This document shows positions 52,199-61,377 of a stretch of DNA of 64,000 nt, one piece after another. How positions within the stretch are numbered: the first letter of the stretch is position 1; each line of letters starts with the position of its first letter. The stretch is taken from NCBI GenBank assembly GCA_013200995.1, contig CP053688.1:2418001-2482000 (forward strand), given 5' to 3'. A program made the position numbers and the translations under genes. The notes beneath the pieces are model-generated. The model was given only the letters and a program-made list of their open reading frames with translations, searched no databases and was not told the origin of the DNA. The DNA is from Arthrobacter citreus. GTDB lineage: Bacteria > Bacillota > Bacilli > Bacillales > Bacillaceae_G.

Positions 52199-52822
52199 TT
52201 ATTGGTCGTTTTTTTTCGAAAATTCGGCTTGTGCTTCTTGAATCTCACCTCTTATTAGAGACATTTCTTCATCAAGTAAAAACGCTGCTTCAGCTGCTCT
52301 TTGTAATCGTTCAAGAATGTTTTTAGGATATTGCCCTTTGTACTTATAGTTTAAAGAATGCTCTATTGTTGCCCAAAAATTCATCGCAAGTGTTCTAATT
52401 TGTATTTCCACGAGCACTTTACGTTCACCTTCAATCGTTTGAACTGGATATTCAACTACAACGTGGTATGAACGATAGCCGCTCTGCTTTTTATTCGTAA
52501 TATAATCGCGCTCTTCTACAATTTTAAAATCCTTCCGTTTACGCAGAAGCTCCACGACATTTTTAATATCTTCAACAAATTGACACATCATTCTTAGACC
52601 AGCAATATCTTGTAGCTCAGTTTCCAAATTCGCTAATGGAATACCTTTTCTTATTGTCTTATTCACGATACTATGAATTGGTTTTACTCTCCCAGTAACG
52701 AATTCAATAGGGGAATGCTGATGAGTTTCTTCAAACTGCTTTCTAATCCCTTTTAACTTAACTTTCAATTCATTTACTGCTTGCTCATAAGGTGCTAAAA
52801 AACTTTCCCATTGACCATTCAT
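52199..52822 (-). CDS. relQ: Small alarmone synthetase RelQ/SasB
   Basis: A 207-residue RelA/SpoT-domain protein without hydrolase or regulatory domains. The synthetase core shows the conserved GLRMMCQF, SGYRSYHVVVEYPV and VEIQIRTLAMNFWATIEHSL blocks. It makes (p)ppGpp; in B. subtilis the yjbM product (SasB) is a tetramer activated by pppGpp. The start MNGQWESF is chosen because GGGTGA lies 7 bp upstream; a GTG three codons earlier has no site. It lies in the yjbL-relQ-nadK-yjbO operon. Confidence 0.93.
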   Translation of the reverse strand: MNGQWESFLAPYEQAVNELKVKLKGIRKQFEETHQHSPIEFVTGRVKPIHSIVNKTIRKGIPLANLETELQDIAGLRMMCQFVEDIKNVVELLRKRKDFKIVEERDYITNKKQSGYRSYHVVVEYPVQTIEGERKVLVEIQIRTLAMNFWATIEHSLNYKYKGQYPKNILERLQRAAEAAFLLDEEMSLIRGEIQEAQAEFSKKNDQ

Positions 52823-52839
52823 ATCAATCACCCACTAAC

Positions 52840-53220
52840 TTACTTCTCTTCTAAAAACACGCTTTGAATCTGCTTAACAAATTCTTCCCCATAGTTAAAA
52901 TTACCTTCTACATTTTGAACTAAATAAGATAATTCATCATTCCAATTATTTAGTGCCATGTTTTCTTCATCGACTTTTAAAAATACATTTATATTTTGAT
53001 CACTTGCTTTTTTTAAATCAGACCAATATTCAAAAGGAACCGTAACATATACAAATTCTTCTTTTTCTTCTATTATATACAATAGTGAACTTTCATCTGA
53101 GTCTGCAATCATTGTCCCAACTTCACTGCACTGTTCTAAATTCAATTTTGACTGATCAATTAATAAAAATAAACCATCTTCATTTATAATTGTTCCATTT
53201 ATTTCAAGCATTTTTCTCAT
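52840..53220 (-). CDS. yjbL: YjbL-like protein of unknown function
   Basis: A 126-residue acidic protein of unknown role, matching B. subtilis yjbL in place and size (about 122). The sequence shows no catalytic motif. It is rich in Glu/Asp with short hydrophobic strands (LLYIIEEKEEFVYVTVPFEY). It starts the minus-strand operon yjbL-relQ-nadK-yjbO; GAGG lies 7 bp before the ATG. It is divergent from yjbK. Confidence 0.8.
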   Translation of the reverse strand: MRKMLEINGTIINEDGLFLLIDQSKLNLEQCSEVGTMIADSDESSLLYIIEEKEEFVYVTVPFEYWSDLKKASDQNINVFLKVDEENMALNNWNDELSYLVQNVEGNFNYGEEFVKQIQSVFLEEK

Positions 53221-53350
53221 CGTAAAACCTCAACCTTTTTAATGTATGTATTTTATTCTAATTTGACCATTTATATTGTAACATATCAAATAGAAAATAG
53301 ACGACTAGCACAAACGATAACACAAATAATACAAAAAGAAGGAGCTCCTT

Positions 53351-53941
53351 ATGGCTAAAGAAATTGAAATAGAATTTAAAAACTTATTAACAAAAGAAGA
53401 ATTTGAAAACCTAAAAACCTTTTTTCAAATTAATGAATCTAGGTTCCATTCGCAAACTAATTATTATTTTGAAACTCCTAGTTTTTCAATTAAAGAACAT
53501 GGTGGAGCTTTAAGAATTCGCAAAAAGTCAGCCACTTCTTACACATTAACTTTAAAAATTAAACAAACTGTCGGTCATTTAGAAATTAATCAAAAAATTA
53601 GTGAATCTGAAGCATCAAACATGTTGGAAACATCCGTATTACCAGATGGAGAAGTAAAAGAATATATCAACGAAGTAAAGTTAGACTTAAATGATTTAAA
53701 TTTAATAGGTGAATTAACAACAAATCGAGTAGAATTCCCATATGAAGATGGACTCTTAGTCTTAGACCATAGTACATATTTAAAGCATGAGGATTATGAA
53801 TTAGAATTCGAAGTAACCGATGAAAACATTGGCAAACAGCAGTTTATCAATCTCCTAATGAATCATCAAATTCCAGAGCGTAAAACTCTTAATAAAATTA
53901 AACGCTTTTTTAATGTCAAAAATGAGCTTGATAAAAAGTGA
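53351..53941 (+). CDS. yjbK: CYTH-domain protein (YjbK)
   Basis: A 196-residue CYTH-fold protein. The diagnostic N-terminal ExExK is in EIEIEFKNLL, followed by NYYFETPSF and paired acidic/basic strands (RIRKKS, LTLKIKQ). CYTH proteins bind triphosphates and may be adenylate cyclases, thiamine triphosphatases or polyphosphate-acting enzymes. Bacterial YjbK is of unclear activity. GGAGC precedes the ATG. Divergent from the relQ operon, as in B. subtilis. Confidence 0.9.
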   Translation: MAKEIEIEFKNLLTKEEFENLKTFFQINESRFHSQTNYYFETPSFSIKEHGGALRIRKKSATSYTLTLKIKQTVGHLEINQKISESEASNMLETSVLPDGEVKEYINEVKLDLNDLNLIGELTTNRVEFPYEDGLLVLDHSTYLKHEDYELEFEVTDENIGKQQFINLLMNHQIPERKTLNKIKRFFNVKNELDKK

Positions 53942-53955
53942 TATAATTGGTTTTA

Positions 53956-54003
53956 TAAGCCTTTCAAAAGTCAGACTAACTGATGGATGAGAGGCTTTTT
54001 TTA
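53956..54003 (+). terminator. Intrinsic terminator of yjbK
   Basis: AAGCCT...AGGCTT stem around an internal CAG/CTG-like loop, followed by TTTTTTT. Confidence 0.6.
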
Positions 54004-54250
54004 AATTCTAAACGAATAAACGCCAAGCTGTGTGCCTCTCCTAGTCAGCCGAGGGAAGAACTTAGAGCGTATAATTCCAAGTTTTTTAATTCATAATCTA
54101 TTTTATTGATCCTTCCAATCAAAATTCAACAGATTTTTATCATTTTTTTATATAATTAAAGTAATATTCCAAGTTAGGTATTTGGAAGTAACTGATTTTG
54201 GCCAATTTCAGGTGAAAATGCCCCAACGGGTATGGGTATTTCTTTCTCTT
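54004..54250. other. Intergenic DNA, left part of the yjbK-spxH gap
   Basis: No gene seen. A GC-richer patch (GTGTGCCTCTCCTAGTCAGC, about 54030) stands out from the AT-rich background and may be a relic. B. subtilis has yjbI and yjbJ at this place. Confidence 0.35.
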
Positions 54251-54378
54251 ATTTGCGATTCTTGAGATTTTAATTGCAGTTTTGGTGATTTTATTTGCGA
54301 TTTTTAGAAATTTATTTGCAGTTTTGACGATTTTATTTGCGATTTTCAAAATTTATTTGCAGTACGACTTTATTTACA
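54251..54378. repeat. Tandem 21-bp repeat array
   Basis: About six units alternate between TTTGCGATTTT...ATTTA and TTTGCAGTTTTGACGATTTTA, giving a 42-bp higher-order period. On the minus strand the array would encode heptads (KIANKIVK, TANKFLK, TAIKISR) inside a 69-codon frame with no ribosome site. It lies in the 665-bp gap between yjbK and spxH. Confidence 0.75.
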
Positions 54379-54606
54379 ACTCCGGCTAATTCTTTAAGAT
54401 CGACTAAACTTAAATCACTACTTCCTTTCATTAGACTCAAATTAATTAAAAAGATTTAATAGATTATGGAAAAAAAGTGCATCATATTTGAAATATTAAC
54501 TCTCCGTTGCTACAATACGGTTAGAGATGAAACGTGTTATATCTTACAAATTAATTTTCATGTCTGTTATAGTACGGACATTTGAATTGCATTAAGGGTG
54601 AAATAT
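54379..54606. other. Intergenic DNA upstream of spxH
   Basis: AT-rich region carrying the spxH promoter. TTGCTACAATACGG near 54507 and the stretch TGTCTGTTATAGTACGG near 54561 hold TACAAT- and TATAGT-like -10 hexamers, but no -35 is clear. Confidence 0.35.
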
Positions 54607-55479
54607 ATGAATGACAAACAATATAAAAAGGAATCAATCACGCTTCCCGAGAAGAACTGTACAAAAAAATCGATTGAATTGTATGTATTCATAGATCCAC
54701 TTTGTAGAAATTGTTGGGATTTTAGTACACTTTTAAAGAAGTTCCACTTAGAATATGGTCAATATTTTTCATCTACTTATATTCCAGTTAATCGATATTA
54801 CACTACAAAAAAACTATTAGAAAAACGACCATCTCAGCTTTCTTTCGTTTGGGAAAAAACAGCTAGCAGGTCTGATATACTTTGTGATGATCACCTTTGG
54901 ATTGATAATAAGGAGCTTTATCCTTATTACTCGGCTATTGCAATAAAAGCAGCTGAGCTTCAAGGTAGAGTAGCTGGCGTTAATTATTTAAAAAAGTTAC
55001 AAGAATATTATTTCTTAATGGACTTAGACATTACAGATCAAGAAGTTCTTATTCAATGTGCTAAAGATATAAATATTGATGTCAAAGAGTTTATGGAAGA
55101 TTTACACAGTACTCACTCAATTAAAGCTTTGCAATGCGATATTAAAGTTACAAAAGAAATGCATGTAACTGAAATACCGAGTGTTGTATTTTTTAATGAG
55201 AATATCGAAGAAGAAGGTTTGAAGGTATCTGGTTTTGAGAGCTATCAAACCTATGTAAAAATTTTAAAACTAATGACTAATACAGTGCTAGAAAAAAGAG
55301 AACTTCCTGATTTAGCCGAATTTATTAAATTTCAACCTTTCGTTACAATAAAAGAACTTTGTACGATCTATGAGAAATCTACTCAATGCATGGAGTTAGA
55401 ATTAAAAAAACTAATTTTACGTAGAAAAGTTAAGAAAATTGTTCAAAAAGATAATATTTATTATCAATACGTTGTTTAA
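54607..55479 (+). CDS. spxH: ClpXP adaptor SpxH (YjbH, thioredoxin-like)
   Basis: A 290-residue adaptor of the YjbH/SpxH family. The N-terminal DsbA/thioredoxin-like motif reads YVFIDPLCRNCWDFS (CxxC near residue 31), followed by YIPVNRYYTTKK. The C-terminal half is helical. It binds Spx and delivers it to ClpXP, keeping Spx low without disulphide stress. The ATG after AAGGGTG is preferred over a GTG 9 bp earlier. spx itself lies at 62503. Ends in a perfect terminator. Confidence 0.92.
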   Translation: MNDKQYKKESITLPEKNCTKKSIELYVFIDPLCRNCWDFSTLLKKFHLEYGQYFSSTYIPVNRYYTTKKLLEKRPSQLSFVWEKTASRSDILCDDHLWIDNKELYPYYSAIAIKAAELQGRVAGVNYLKKLQEYYFLMDLDITDQEVLIQCAKDINIDVKEFMEDLHSTHSIKALQCDIKVTKEMHVTEIPSVVFFNENIEEEGLKVSGFESYQTYVKILKLMTNTVLEKRELPDLAEFIKFQPFVTIKELCTIYEKSTQCMELELKKLILRRKVKKIVQKDNIYYQYVV

Positions 55480-55481
55480 AC

Positions 55482-55519
55482 GACAAAAAAAGACCTAGCT
55501 TTCGCTAGGTCCTTTTTTT
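55482..55519 (+). terminator. Intrinsic terminator of spxH
   Basis: A perfect 8-bp stem GACCTAGC / GCTAGGTC with TTTC loop, A-run left and CTTTTTTT right. Confidence 0.95.
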
Positions 55520-55766
55520 GATGTAATTTTACATCAAGGGGATGGGAGAAATTTTCACGTTCAACAAAGGGGTATTTGTGTTTGTGAAGTAATTCACACC
55601 CTTATAATACAATTTATTTTGGCGTTTGGCAACCACTTGAGAAATATTTCACATTTTAGACACAAATACAATTCTAGGATAATGGTTTACGTTCAATCAA
55701 AATAACCGTCAAATATACCGTAGGCTTAACGATTCAATTGAGAGTATGAGCAAATGAGAGAATACA
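55520..55766. other. Intergenic DNA between spxH and pepF
   Basis: No ORF. Contains GTGAAGTAATTCACACCC and ATTTCACATTTTAGACAC stretches with short inverted repeats (GTGA/TCAC), not resembling a known regulator site. Confidence 0.35.
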
Positions 55767-55813
55767 AAAAAACCAAACACATATAAGATTTTATCTTACA
55801 TATGTCTGGTTAC
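55767..55813 (-). terminator. Intrinsic terminator of pepF
   Basis: On the minus strand AACCAGACATATGTAAGAT pairs with ATCTTATATGTGTTTGGTT, followed by TTTTTG. It starts 10 bp past the pepF stop. Confidence 0.85.
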
Positions 55814-55822
55814 TGAAAAATT

Positions 55823-57640
55823 TTAGTTAAATAGTAATTCTTCCATTTCGTTTAGCATTTCTTCAAAGACTTTTAATGCTTCTACGATTGGTTGTGAAGA
55901 AGTCATGTCTACCCCAGCTTTTTTCAATACTTCAATTGGATAATCAGAGCTTCCTGATTTTAAGAAGCCTAAATATCTCTCAACTGCTGGTTCGCCTTCT
56001 TCTAAAATTTGTTTAGAAAGAGCTGTAGCAGCACTGAATCCTGTTGCGTATTGGTACACATAGTAGTTGTAATAGAAATGCGGAATTCTGCTCCATTCTA
56101 ACCCAATTAACTCATCAATTACGATATCCTCACCAAAATATTTTTGATTTAGTTCATAGTATGTTTTTGTTAATAAATCTGGCGTTAATGCTTCACCATT
56201 TTGAGCTAATTCATGAATCTTGTGCTCAAATTCTGCAAACATTGTTTGACGGAAAACAGTACCTCTAAACGTCTCTAAATAGTGATTTAATAAATATAGT
56301 CTTTGTTTAGGGTCTTCTGTATTTTTTAGTAAATACTCATTTAATATCGCTTCATTACATGTAGAAGCAACTTCTGCTACGAAAATTGAATAGTCTCCGT
56401 AAACATATGGTTGATTTTTACGAGTATAATAACTGTGCACTGAATGTCCAAATTCATGTGCTAAAGTAAATAAATTATTTACATTGTCTTGCCAGTTCAT
56501 TAAGATGTATGGATTCGTACCATATGCTCCAGAAGAATATGCACCACTACGTTTTCCTTTGTTTTCTACAACGTCTACCCAGCGGTTTTCATATGCTTCT
56601 TTAAGAATTTCAATGTATTCCTCACCTAAAGGTTTTAATGCCTTTAATAATACTTCTTTTGCTTCATCATATTTAACTTCCATTTTTACTTCTTCAACTA
56701 ATGGAGTAAATAAATCATACATATGAATTTCGTCTAATTTTAATGCTTTCTTACGAATATCAATATAGCGATGTAATAAGCTTAAATGATCATTTACAGT
56801 AGAAACTAATTGATCATAAACAATTTCAGGAATAGCATTATTACTTAATGCTGCATGGCGAGCGTTATCGTATTTTCTTACTTTAGCCTTGAAATTATCT
56901 TTCTTAACAGCTCCACTTAAAGTACTTGCAAAAGTGTTTTTATACGCATCATACGTATTGTAAACTGCTTCAAAAGCATCTTTACGAACTCGACGATCTG
57001 CACTTTCTAAATAGTGAATATAACGACCGTGAGTAATTTCTACTTCTTCGCCATTTTCATCTTCAATCGTTGGAAATTTTAAATCCGCATTATTTAACAT
57101 TCCAAATGTATTACTAGAAGAAGATAATACTTCAGATGCTTGAGCCATAATTTCTTCTTCAGCTGCTGAAAGAACATGCGGTTTTTGTTTTAAAACTTCC
57201 TCTAAAGAATGCTCGTACAATTTTAGGTCATCGTTTTCATCAATAAATTTTTTCAATGTATCATCTGAAATTGTTAGTAATTCAGGCACGAAGTACGACA
57301 TTGCACTTCCAGCCTTAGTATATAAGTTTTTCGCGCGATCATCTAAAGCTTGATATGTTGAATTTGTTGTATCTTGATCGTAACGCATATGAGAATATGT
57401 ATACAACTTACCTAATAAGAACGAAATTTCGTCCTGCTTTTTTAATGCATTTAAAAGTGTTTGAGAAGATTCCCCTAATTTGCCTTTAAATTCTGAAAAT
57501 GATGGGATTAATTCAAGTACTTTCTTGTACTCTTCTTCCCATTTTGCATCAGTTGCATAAATATCTTCCAACTTCCAAGTTAATTCTTCTTGAACTTCAT
57601 TTCTAGTCGGCAGTTTTTTTACAGCTTTTTGTTCTAGCAT
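55823..57640 (-). CDS. pepF: Oligoendopeptidase F
   Basis: A 605-residue M3-family metallopeptidase. The zinc motif HExxH is in LAHEFGHSVHSYY (about residue 390). The third ligand Glu is in VAEVASTCNEAILNEYL about 25 residues on, and late conserved blocks such as YLGFLKSGSSDYP are present. It cleaves short peptides (roughly 7-17 residues) in the cytoplasm; the B. subtilis homologue can affect sporulation by peptide-signal degradation. Position between coiA and spxH is conserved. Confidence 0.94.
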   Translation of the reverse strand: MLEQKAVKKLPTRNEVQEELTWKLEDIYATDAKWEEEYKKVLELIPSFSEFKGKLGESSQTLLNALKKQDEISFLLGKLYTYSHMRYDQDTTNSTYQALDDRAKNLYTKAGSAMSYFVPELLTISDDTLKKFIDENDDLKLYEHSLEEVLKQKPHVLSAAEEEIMAQASEVLSSSSNTFGMLNNADLKFPTIEDENGEEVEITHGRYIHYLESADRRVRKDAFEAVYNTYDAYKNTFASTLSGAVKKDNFKAKVRKYDNARHAALSNNAIPEIVYDQLVSTVNDHLSLLHRYIDIRKKALKLDEIHMYDLFTPLVEEVKMEVKYDEAKEVLLKALKPLGEEYIEILKEAYENRWVDVVENKGKRSGAYSSGAYGTNPYILMNWQDNVNNLFTLAHEFGHSVHSYYTRKNQPYVYGDYSIFVAEVASTCNEAILNEYLLKNTEDPKQRLYLLNHYLETFRGTVFRQTMFAEFEHKIHELAQNGEALTPDLLTKTYYELNQKYFGEDIVIDELIGLEWSRIPHFYYNYYVYQYATGFSAATALSKQILEEGEPAVERYLGFLKSGSSDYPIEVLKKAGVDMTSSQPIVEALKVFEEMLNEMEELLFN

Positions 57641-57694
57641 GTCTGATCCCCCTAAATTATTATTATTGTATTAATAACCTTCCAACGTCTGATA

Positions 57695-58900
57695 TTAATA
57701 ATCATTTGAATCGGTTTCTACGTTAAACAATAAATCAAATGCTGTATTAGTGCTCAGACAATCTTCATCCAATGCTTGTTCGAATAATGATGGAATAATA
57801 GCATTAGCTATCTTCATTATTTTACCATTTTTACTCCGTTTTACGATTCTAAATTTTACTAAAAAGTCAATATACTTTTCTACACATTTCTCCAAATTAC
57901 CTATTTCGTTATCCTGAAACTGATTAATCCTCCAATGATTATTCTGTACTTCTAAATTTACATATTGTTTAATATTCTCGACATCAATTCGTTGTCCAAT
58001 CTCCACCTGATGAAAAAATTTAAAATATATTAGCCCTTGCCATAAGATACAATGTTCCTTAATAATACAGTTACTTTCTAATGGCACACCAATTATAGCC
58101 GGAAAATACACCATTTTCGCTTTATACAAATATTGTTTTAAAATTTTAAATTTACCTTTAGTATGCAAATGTTGATAAAGTCTAAAATCTTTTTTTAAAC
58201 GATTCCATCGATCAATGAATTCCTTTTTATCAATTTTATTTTGGGATAATAATTTCTTTAGATTAAAATGATTTATTGGATAAACTTGCTTTTGTCCAAT
58301 ATATTGGACTGGAGAGAATGCTATAAGTGAGGAAAGGACAATAAATGAATCCATCGTAGGATTATAATACAGAAGAGAATATACATTAACCTTAATTAGA
58401 GAATAAACAGAGAGTGAATTTAGATAGAACGATGACCATCTTTTTTGTTTTAATAGCTTATCATTTAAGATCCACATTACTTTCATTCCACTATTCTTTA
58501 AGGAACTAGTTCTTTTTACCATTAGATCTAACGGTATAATAGAACATTGATACTCAATACATAATTGAAAACTTTGTATACTAACAAACAAATCTGGCCT
58601 TTGATTTAATTTTGGTAAAAATTTTTCAACTTCAACATTTAACGCTAATTTTTTAAAAAATTGATATAAAGCAAATTTCCCCTTTATGTGCTCAAGACTT
58701 TCTTTTCCTTCATTATCACATTCCGTCAAATCAATATGAGCAAAATGCGGAACATTCTTTAGACCAGCTTTGAGCCTCACCGGTTTTTTACAATTAGGAC
58801 AATAGTATGGCCCCACTTTTTTCAATCTGACTAATTCCTCTGGAGTTTTCATTTCAAATAAATTAATAATATCTTTCTTCGAATTTAATGCAACAATCAT
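57695..58900 (-). CDS. coiA: Competence protein CoiA
   Basis: A 401-residue CoiA protein. The start MIVALNSKKD is chosen because AAAGGAGG lies upstream; an earlier GTG overlaps that site. The N-terminal module has CPNC and PHFAHID (residues 32-55), a likely zinc site. It is followed by a nuclease-like core with RPDLFVS (Asp) and LCIEYQC (Glu-x-Gln), the PD-(D/E)xK pattern. CoiA acts on incoming DNA after uptake to promote recombination. It is the partner of the transformation system, as is MecA two genes away. Confidence 0.9.
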   Translation of the reverse strand: MIVALNSKKDIINLFEMKTPEELVRLKKVGPYYCPNCKKPVRLKAGLKNVPHFAHIDLTECDNEGKESLEHIKGKFALYQFFKKLALNVEVEKFLPKLNQRPDLFVSIQSFQLCIEYQCSIIPLDLMVKRTSSLKNSGMKVMWILNDKLLKQKRWSSFYLNSLSVYSLIKVNVYSLLYYNPTMDSFIVLSSLIAFSPVQYIGQKQVYPINHFNLKKLLSQNKIDKKEFIDRWNRLKKDFRLYQHLHTKGKFKILKQYLYKAKMVYFPAIIGVPLESNCIIKEHCILWQGLIYFKFFHQVEIGQRIDVENIKQYVNLEVQNNHWRINQFQDNEIGNLEKCVEKYIDFLVKFRIVKRSKNGKIMKIANAIIPSLFEQALDEDCLSTNTAFDLLFNVETDSNDY

Positions 58901-58981
58901 GAAAAAACTACCTCCTTTCCACACTACTTCACTATCCTCCTCAAAATATCCTTCAAAAAAATAAAAAGCGATTTTTCAAAT

Positions 58982-59025
58982 AAAAAAGCCCACCAAAAAT
59001 TGAATTTTCAATTTGGTAGGCTAAC
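58982..59025 (-). terminator. Intrinsic terminator in the cls-coiA gap
   Basis: On the minus strand AGCCTACCAAATTGAAA pairs with TTCAATTTTTGGTGGGCT, followed by TTTTTT. It lies after the cls stop. Confidence 0.85.
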
Positions 59026-59107
59026 TTTGTCTATGAATTTATATAAAATTGTTCTTTATAATGAAGTTATTCATAGAAGTTTCCAATCTTTTCAAGTAAT
59101 TCTGCAC

Positions 59108-60655
59108 TTAAAGTAGTGGTGCCATTAATCTTGATAATGATTCAAATATCCTTTTGTATATAGGTCTCTTTTTAAATTCATTAAATATAATTGCTTCTGA
59201 TTCAAGGATATCATGTTTAAAATCATTAACTAAGTGATCAATACTTTCTTCCAAATATAAAAATGCAGTTACTTCAAAATTCAAACGAAAACTTCGCATG
59301 TCCATATTTGCAGTTCCGACAGACGCGACTTCGCCATCTACAATTAATATTTTACTGTGTAAGAACCCTTGCTTATATTCATATATTTCTACTCCGGCCT
59401 CTAATAACTCTGGAAAATAAGAACGTGAGGCATAGAATACAATCTTTTTATCTGGACGATCTGGCATTAGAATTTTTACTTTTACCCCACCATTTGCTGC
59501 CACCTTAAGCGCAGTTAATATATCTTCATCAGGTACAAAATACGGTGAAGCAATATAAATACTTTCTCTTGCACTAGTAATCATTGCAAAAAATAATTCT
59601 TTAATGACTTCATGTTTCCGATCTGGCCCTCCAGAAACTAATTGAATTGCTCCCTTTGAGGAATAATTATTTGAATTAATATCAAAATATTCTTTTTCAT
59701 CAATTAACTCATTCGTCATATAATACCAGTCTTGTAGAAATATGAATTGTAGTGTTCGCACACCTTCTCCATTAAGGTATAGATGTGTATCTCTCCATTT
59801 ACCAAAATAAAGATCTTTTCCTAAATACTCGTCTCCAATGTTTAAACCACCGACAAAACCGACATTTGAATCAATTACAATGATCTTACGATGATTCCGG
59901 TAATTGATGGTATCATTTAATACTGGAATTTTCACTGGAGAAAATGGTAGTATTTCTACTCCAGCTTTTCGTAAATCTTTTACAAAACTTCTTGATAACT
60001 TCCAGCTTCCTACAGCGTCATATAAAAATCGAACTTTTACTCCATTCATAGCCTTTTCAATTAGAATTTCTTTAAGCTGTTTACCAATTTCATCGTCTCT
60101 TACTATATAAAACTCAATATGAATATGATGCTTTGCTTTTTTTAATTCTTCAATGATTTTTGGAAATGTTTCACTTCCATTCGTTAAAACTTTCGTAAAA
60201 GTATTCATTGTGACTGGTGTATTACTTTGTTTTGCAGCGATATTAATTAAATATTCCAATCTTTTATTTTGATAAATAAAATCTTTCACTTCTTCATCAT
60301 CTGACCCATTGATTAACCCATTTGCATTCTGATCATTAATTGCTTTTTTTCGATAGACCATTTTCTTTTTGTAATTTTGTCCAAAAATTAAATAAAAAAC
60401 AAAACCAAACAACGGAAATATGGCTAAGAGAATAATCCACGTTAAAGTTCTAGCAGGATTTCTATTTTCTAAGAAAATAATAATCGATACACCTATTGCT
60501 GTTATCGAAAACATAATACTTATTAATCTAAAAACAGTAGATTTCTCAAAAAAAGCAAAATTCATTAGCCAAATGAATTTAATAGTCGGAGAAGCAAAAT
60601 ATAAAATGCATACTACAATTGATAAAAATATTAAAATCTTTAATCGAAATTGCAT
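59108..60655 (-). CDS. cls: Cardiolipin synthase (phospholipase D family)
   Basis: A 515-residue Cls. Two N-terminal transmembrane helices (residues 5-25 and 36-60) precede the catalytic domain with two HKD motifs: HRKIIVIDSNVGFVGGLN (about 238) and HSKILIVDGEVASVGTAN (about 420). It condenses two phosphatidylglycerols to cardiolipin in the membrane. The ATG at 60655 has AAAGGAG upstream; a TTG one codon before gives the longer frame. It lies between mecA and coiA, as in the B. cereus group rather than B. subtilis. Confidence 0.93.
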   Translation of the reverse strand: MQFRLKILIFLSIVVCILYFASPTIKFIWLMNFAFFEKSTVFRLISIMFSITAIGVSIIIFLENRNPARTLTWIILLAIFPLFGFVFYLIFGQNYKKKMVYRKKAINDQNANGLINGSDDEEVKDFIYQNKRLEYLINIAAKQSNTPVTMNTFTKVLTNGSETFPKIIEELKKAKHHIHIEFYIVRDDEIGKQLKEILIEKAMNGVKVRFLYDAVGSWKLSRSFVKDLRKAGVEILPFSPVKIPVLNDTINYRNHRKIIVIDSNVGFVGGLNIGDEYLGKDLYFGKWRDTHLYLNGEGVRTLQFIFLQDWYYMTNELIDEKEYFDINSNNYSSKGAIQLVSGGPDRKHEVIKELFFAMITSARESIYIASPYFVPDEDILTALKVAANGGVKVKILMPDRPDKKIVFYASRSYFPELLEAGVEIYEYKQGFLHSKILIVDGEVASVGTANMDMRSFRLNFEVTAFLYLEESIDHLVNDFKHDILESEAIIFNEFKKRPIYKRIFESLSRLMAPLL

Positions 60656-60675
60656 CAATATTCTCCTTTATACAG

Positions 60676-60706
60676 AAAAGAAACCGATCCCTAAGGCATC
60701 GGCTAT
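60676..60706 (-). terminator. Intrinsic terminator of mecA
   Basis: GCCGATGCC / GGGATCGGT stem (minus strand), followed by TTCTTTTCTG. It overlaps the mecA stop codon. Confidence 0.6.
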
Positions 60707-61377
60707 TACAGTAATGGAAAAATTGATTTAAAATGAGGTAACGCTGTTTTCTCATAAATCAATTTTCCGTATTCCTCTAAAACATGTATAGTTACCTTTG
60801 AACGATGGCCATATTCAAGTAACATTGATGATAGGTATTCAACTTGAACTTCATCAAGTAAATCTTCCTCAAATTTAACATAAAGATAGTAATAATCTTG
60901 GAAGGAATAAAGTGTACTTTCAAATGATTCTTGATTAACAGAATGAGATAAAGAAATGAGATCTTCAAGATTTTTAAAGGATAAAATAATTTCATTTTCC
61001 TCTTCATCAATCGATTCAAAAATATCATCATCATCATCTTCTTCTGAATCATCGTCATCATCTACAGAAATAAAAGGTATTTCTAAATTCTTTTCTCCTT
61101 CACCTAAGTTAACTTCTACTTTCTTACCATCTTTAGAAATTACAGCTTTCGTGACAACTACTTCTAAGCCTTTGTCTAGTGCCTGTACCTGAATCCATAG
61201 GGGGCCACCAGCAATGAATTCCTCAGTCAAATGCGCTTCATCAATTAATTCCCAGAAAAGCTCTTCACTTCTTTCTCGGTCTAACCATACTTCATCCTTC
61301 GAGAAACCTCTCTCTTCGATGTCTAAGTAGGATATGGAGAATTTAAACGTATTCTCATTAATTCTTTCTATTTCCAT
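60706..61377 (-). CDS. mecA: Adaptor protein MecA (ClpC/ClpX partner)
   Basis: A 223-residue MecA. The N-terminal substrate-binding domain (MEIERINENTFKFSISYLD, residues 1-80) and the C-terminal ClpC-binding domain (from about 130, LEDLISLSHSVNQ) are joined by a long acidic linker (DDDDSEEDDDD). It targets ComK for ClpCP and activates ClpC. The acidic linker is longer than in B. subtilis (218 aa). GGAGGGGG lies before the ATG. Neighbours spx, coiA and spxH are functionally related. Confidence 0.95.
   Translation of the reverse strand: MEIERINENTFKFSISYLDIEERGFSKDEVWLDRERSEELFWELIDEAHLTEEFIAGGPLWIQVQALDKGLEVVVTKAVISKDGKKVEVNLGEGEKNLEIPFISVDDDDDSEEDDDDDIFESIDEEENEIILSFKNLEDLISLSHSVNQESFESTLYSFQDYYYLYVKFEEDLLDEVQVEYLSSMLLEYGHRSKVTIHVLEEYGKLIYEKTALPHFKSIFPLL

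Noticed and set aside
54140..54349. 69-codon minus-strand frame over the 21-bp repeats
   Set aside because: Heptad sequence follows directly from the DNA repeat; no ribosome site and no conserved product.
54251..54378. Possible CRISPR array
   Set aside because: Units are contiguous 21-bp tandem repeats with no unique spacers and no cas genes nearby.
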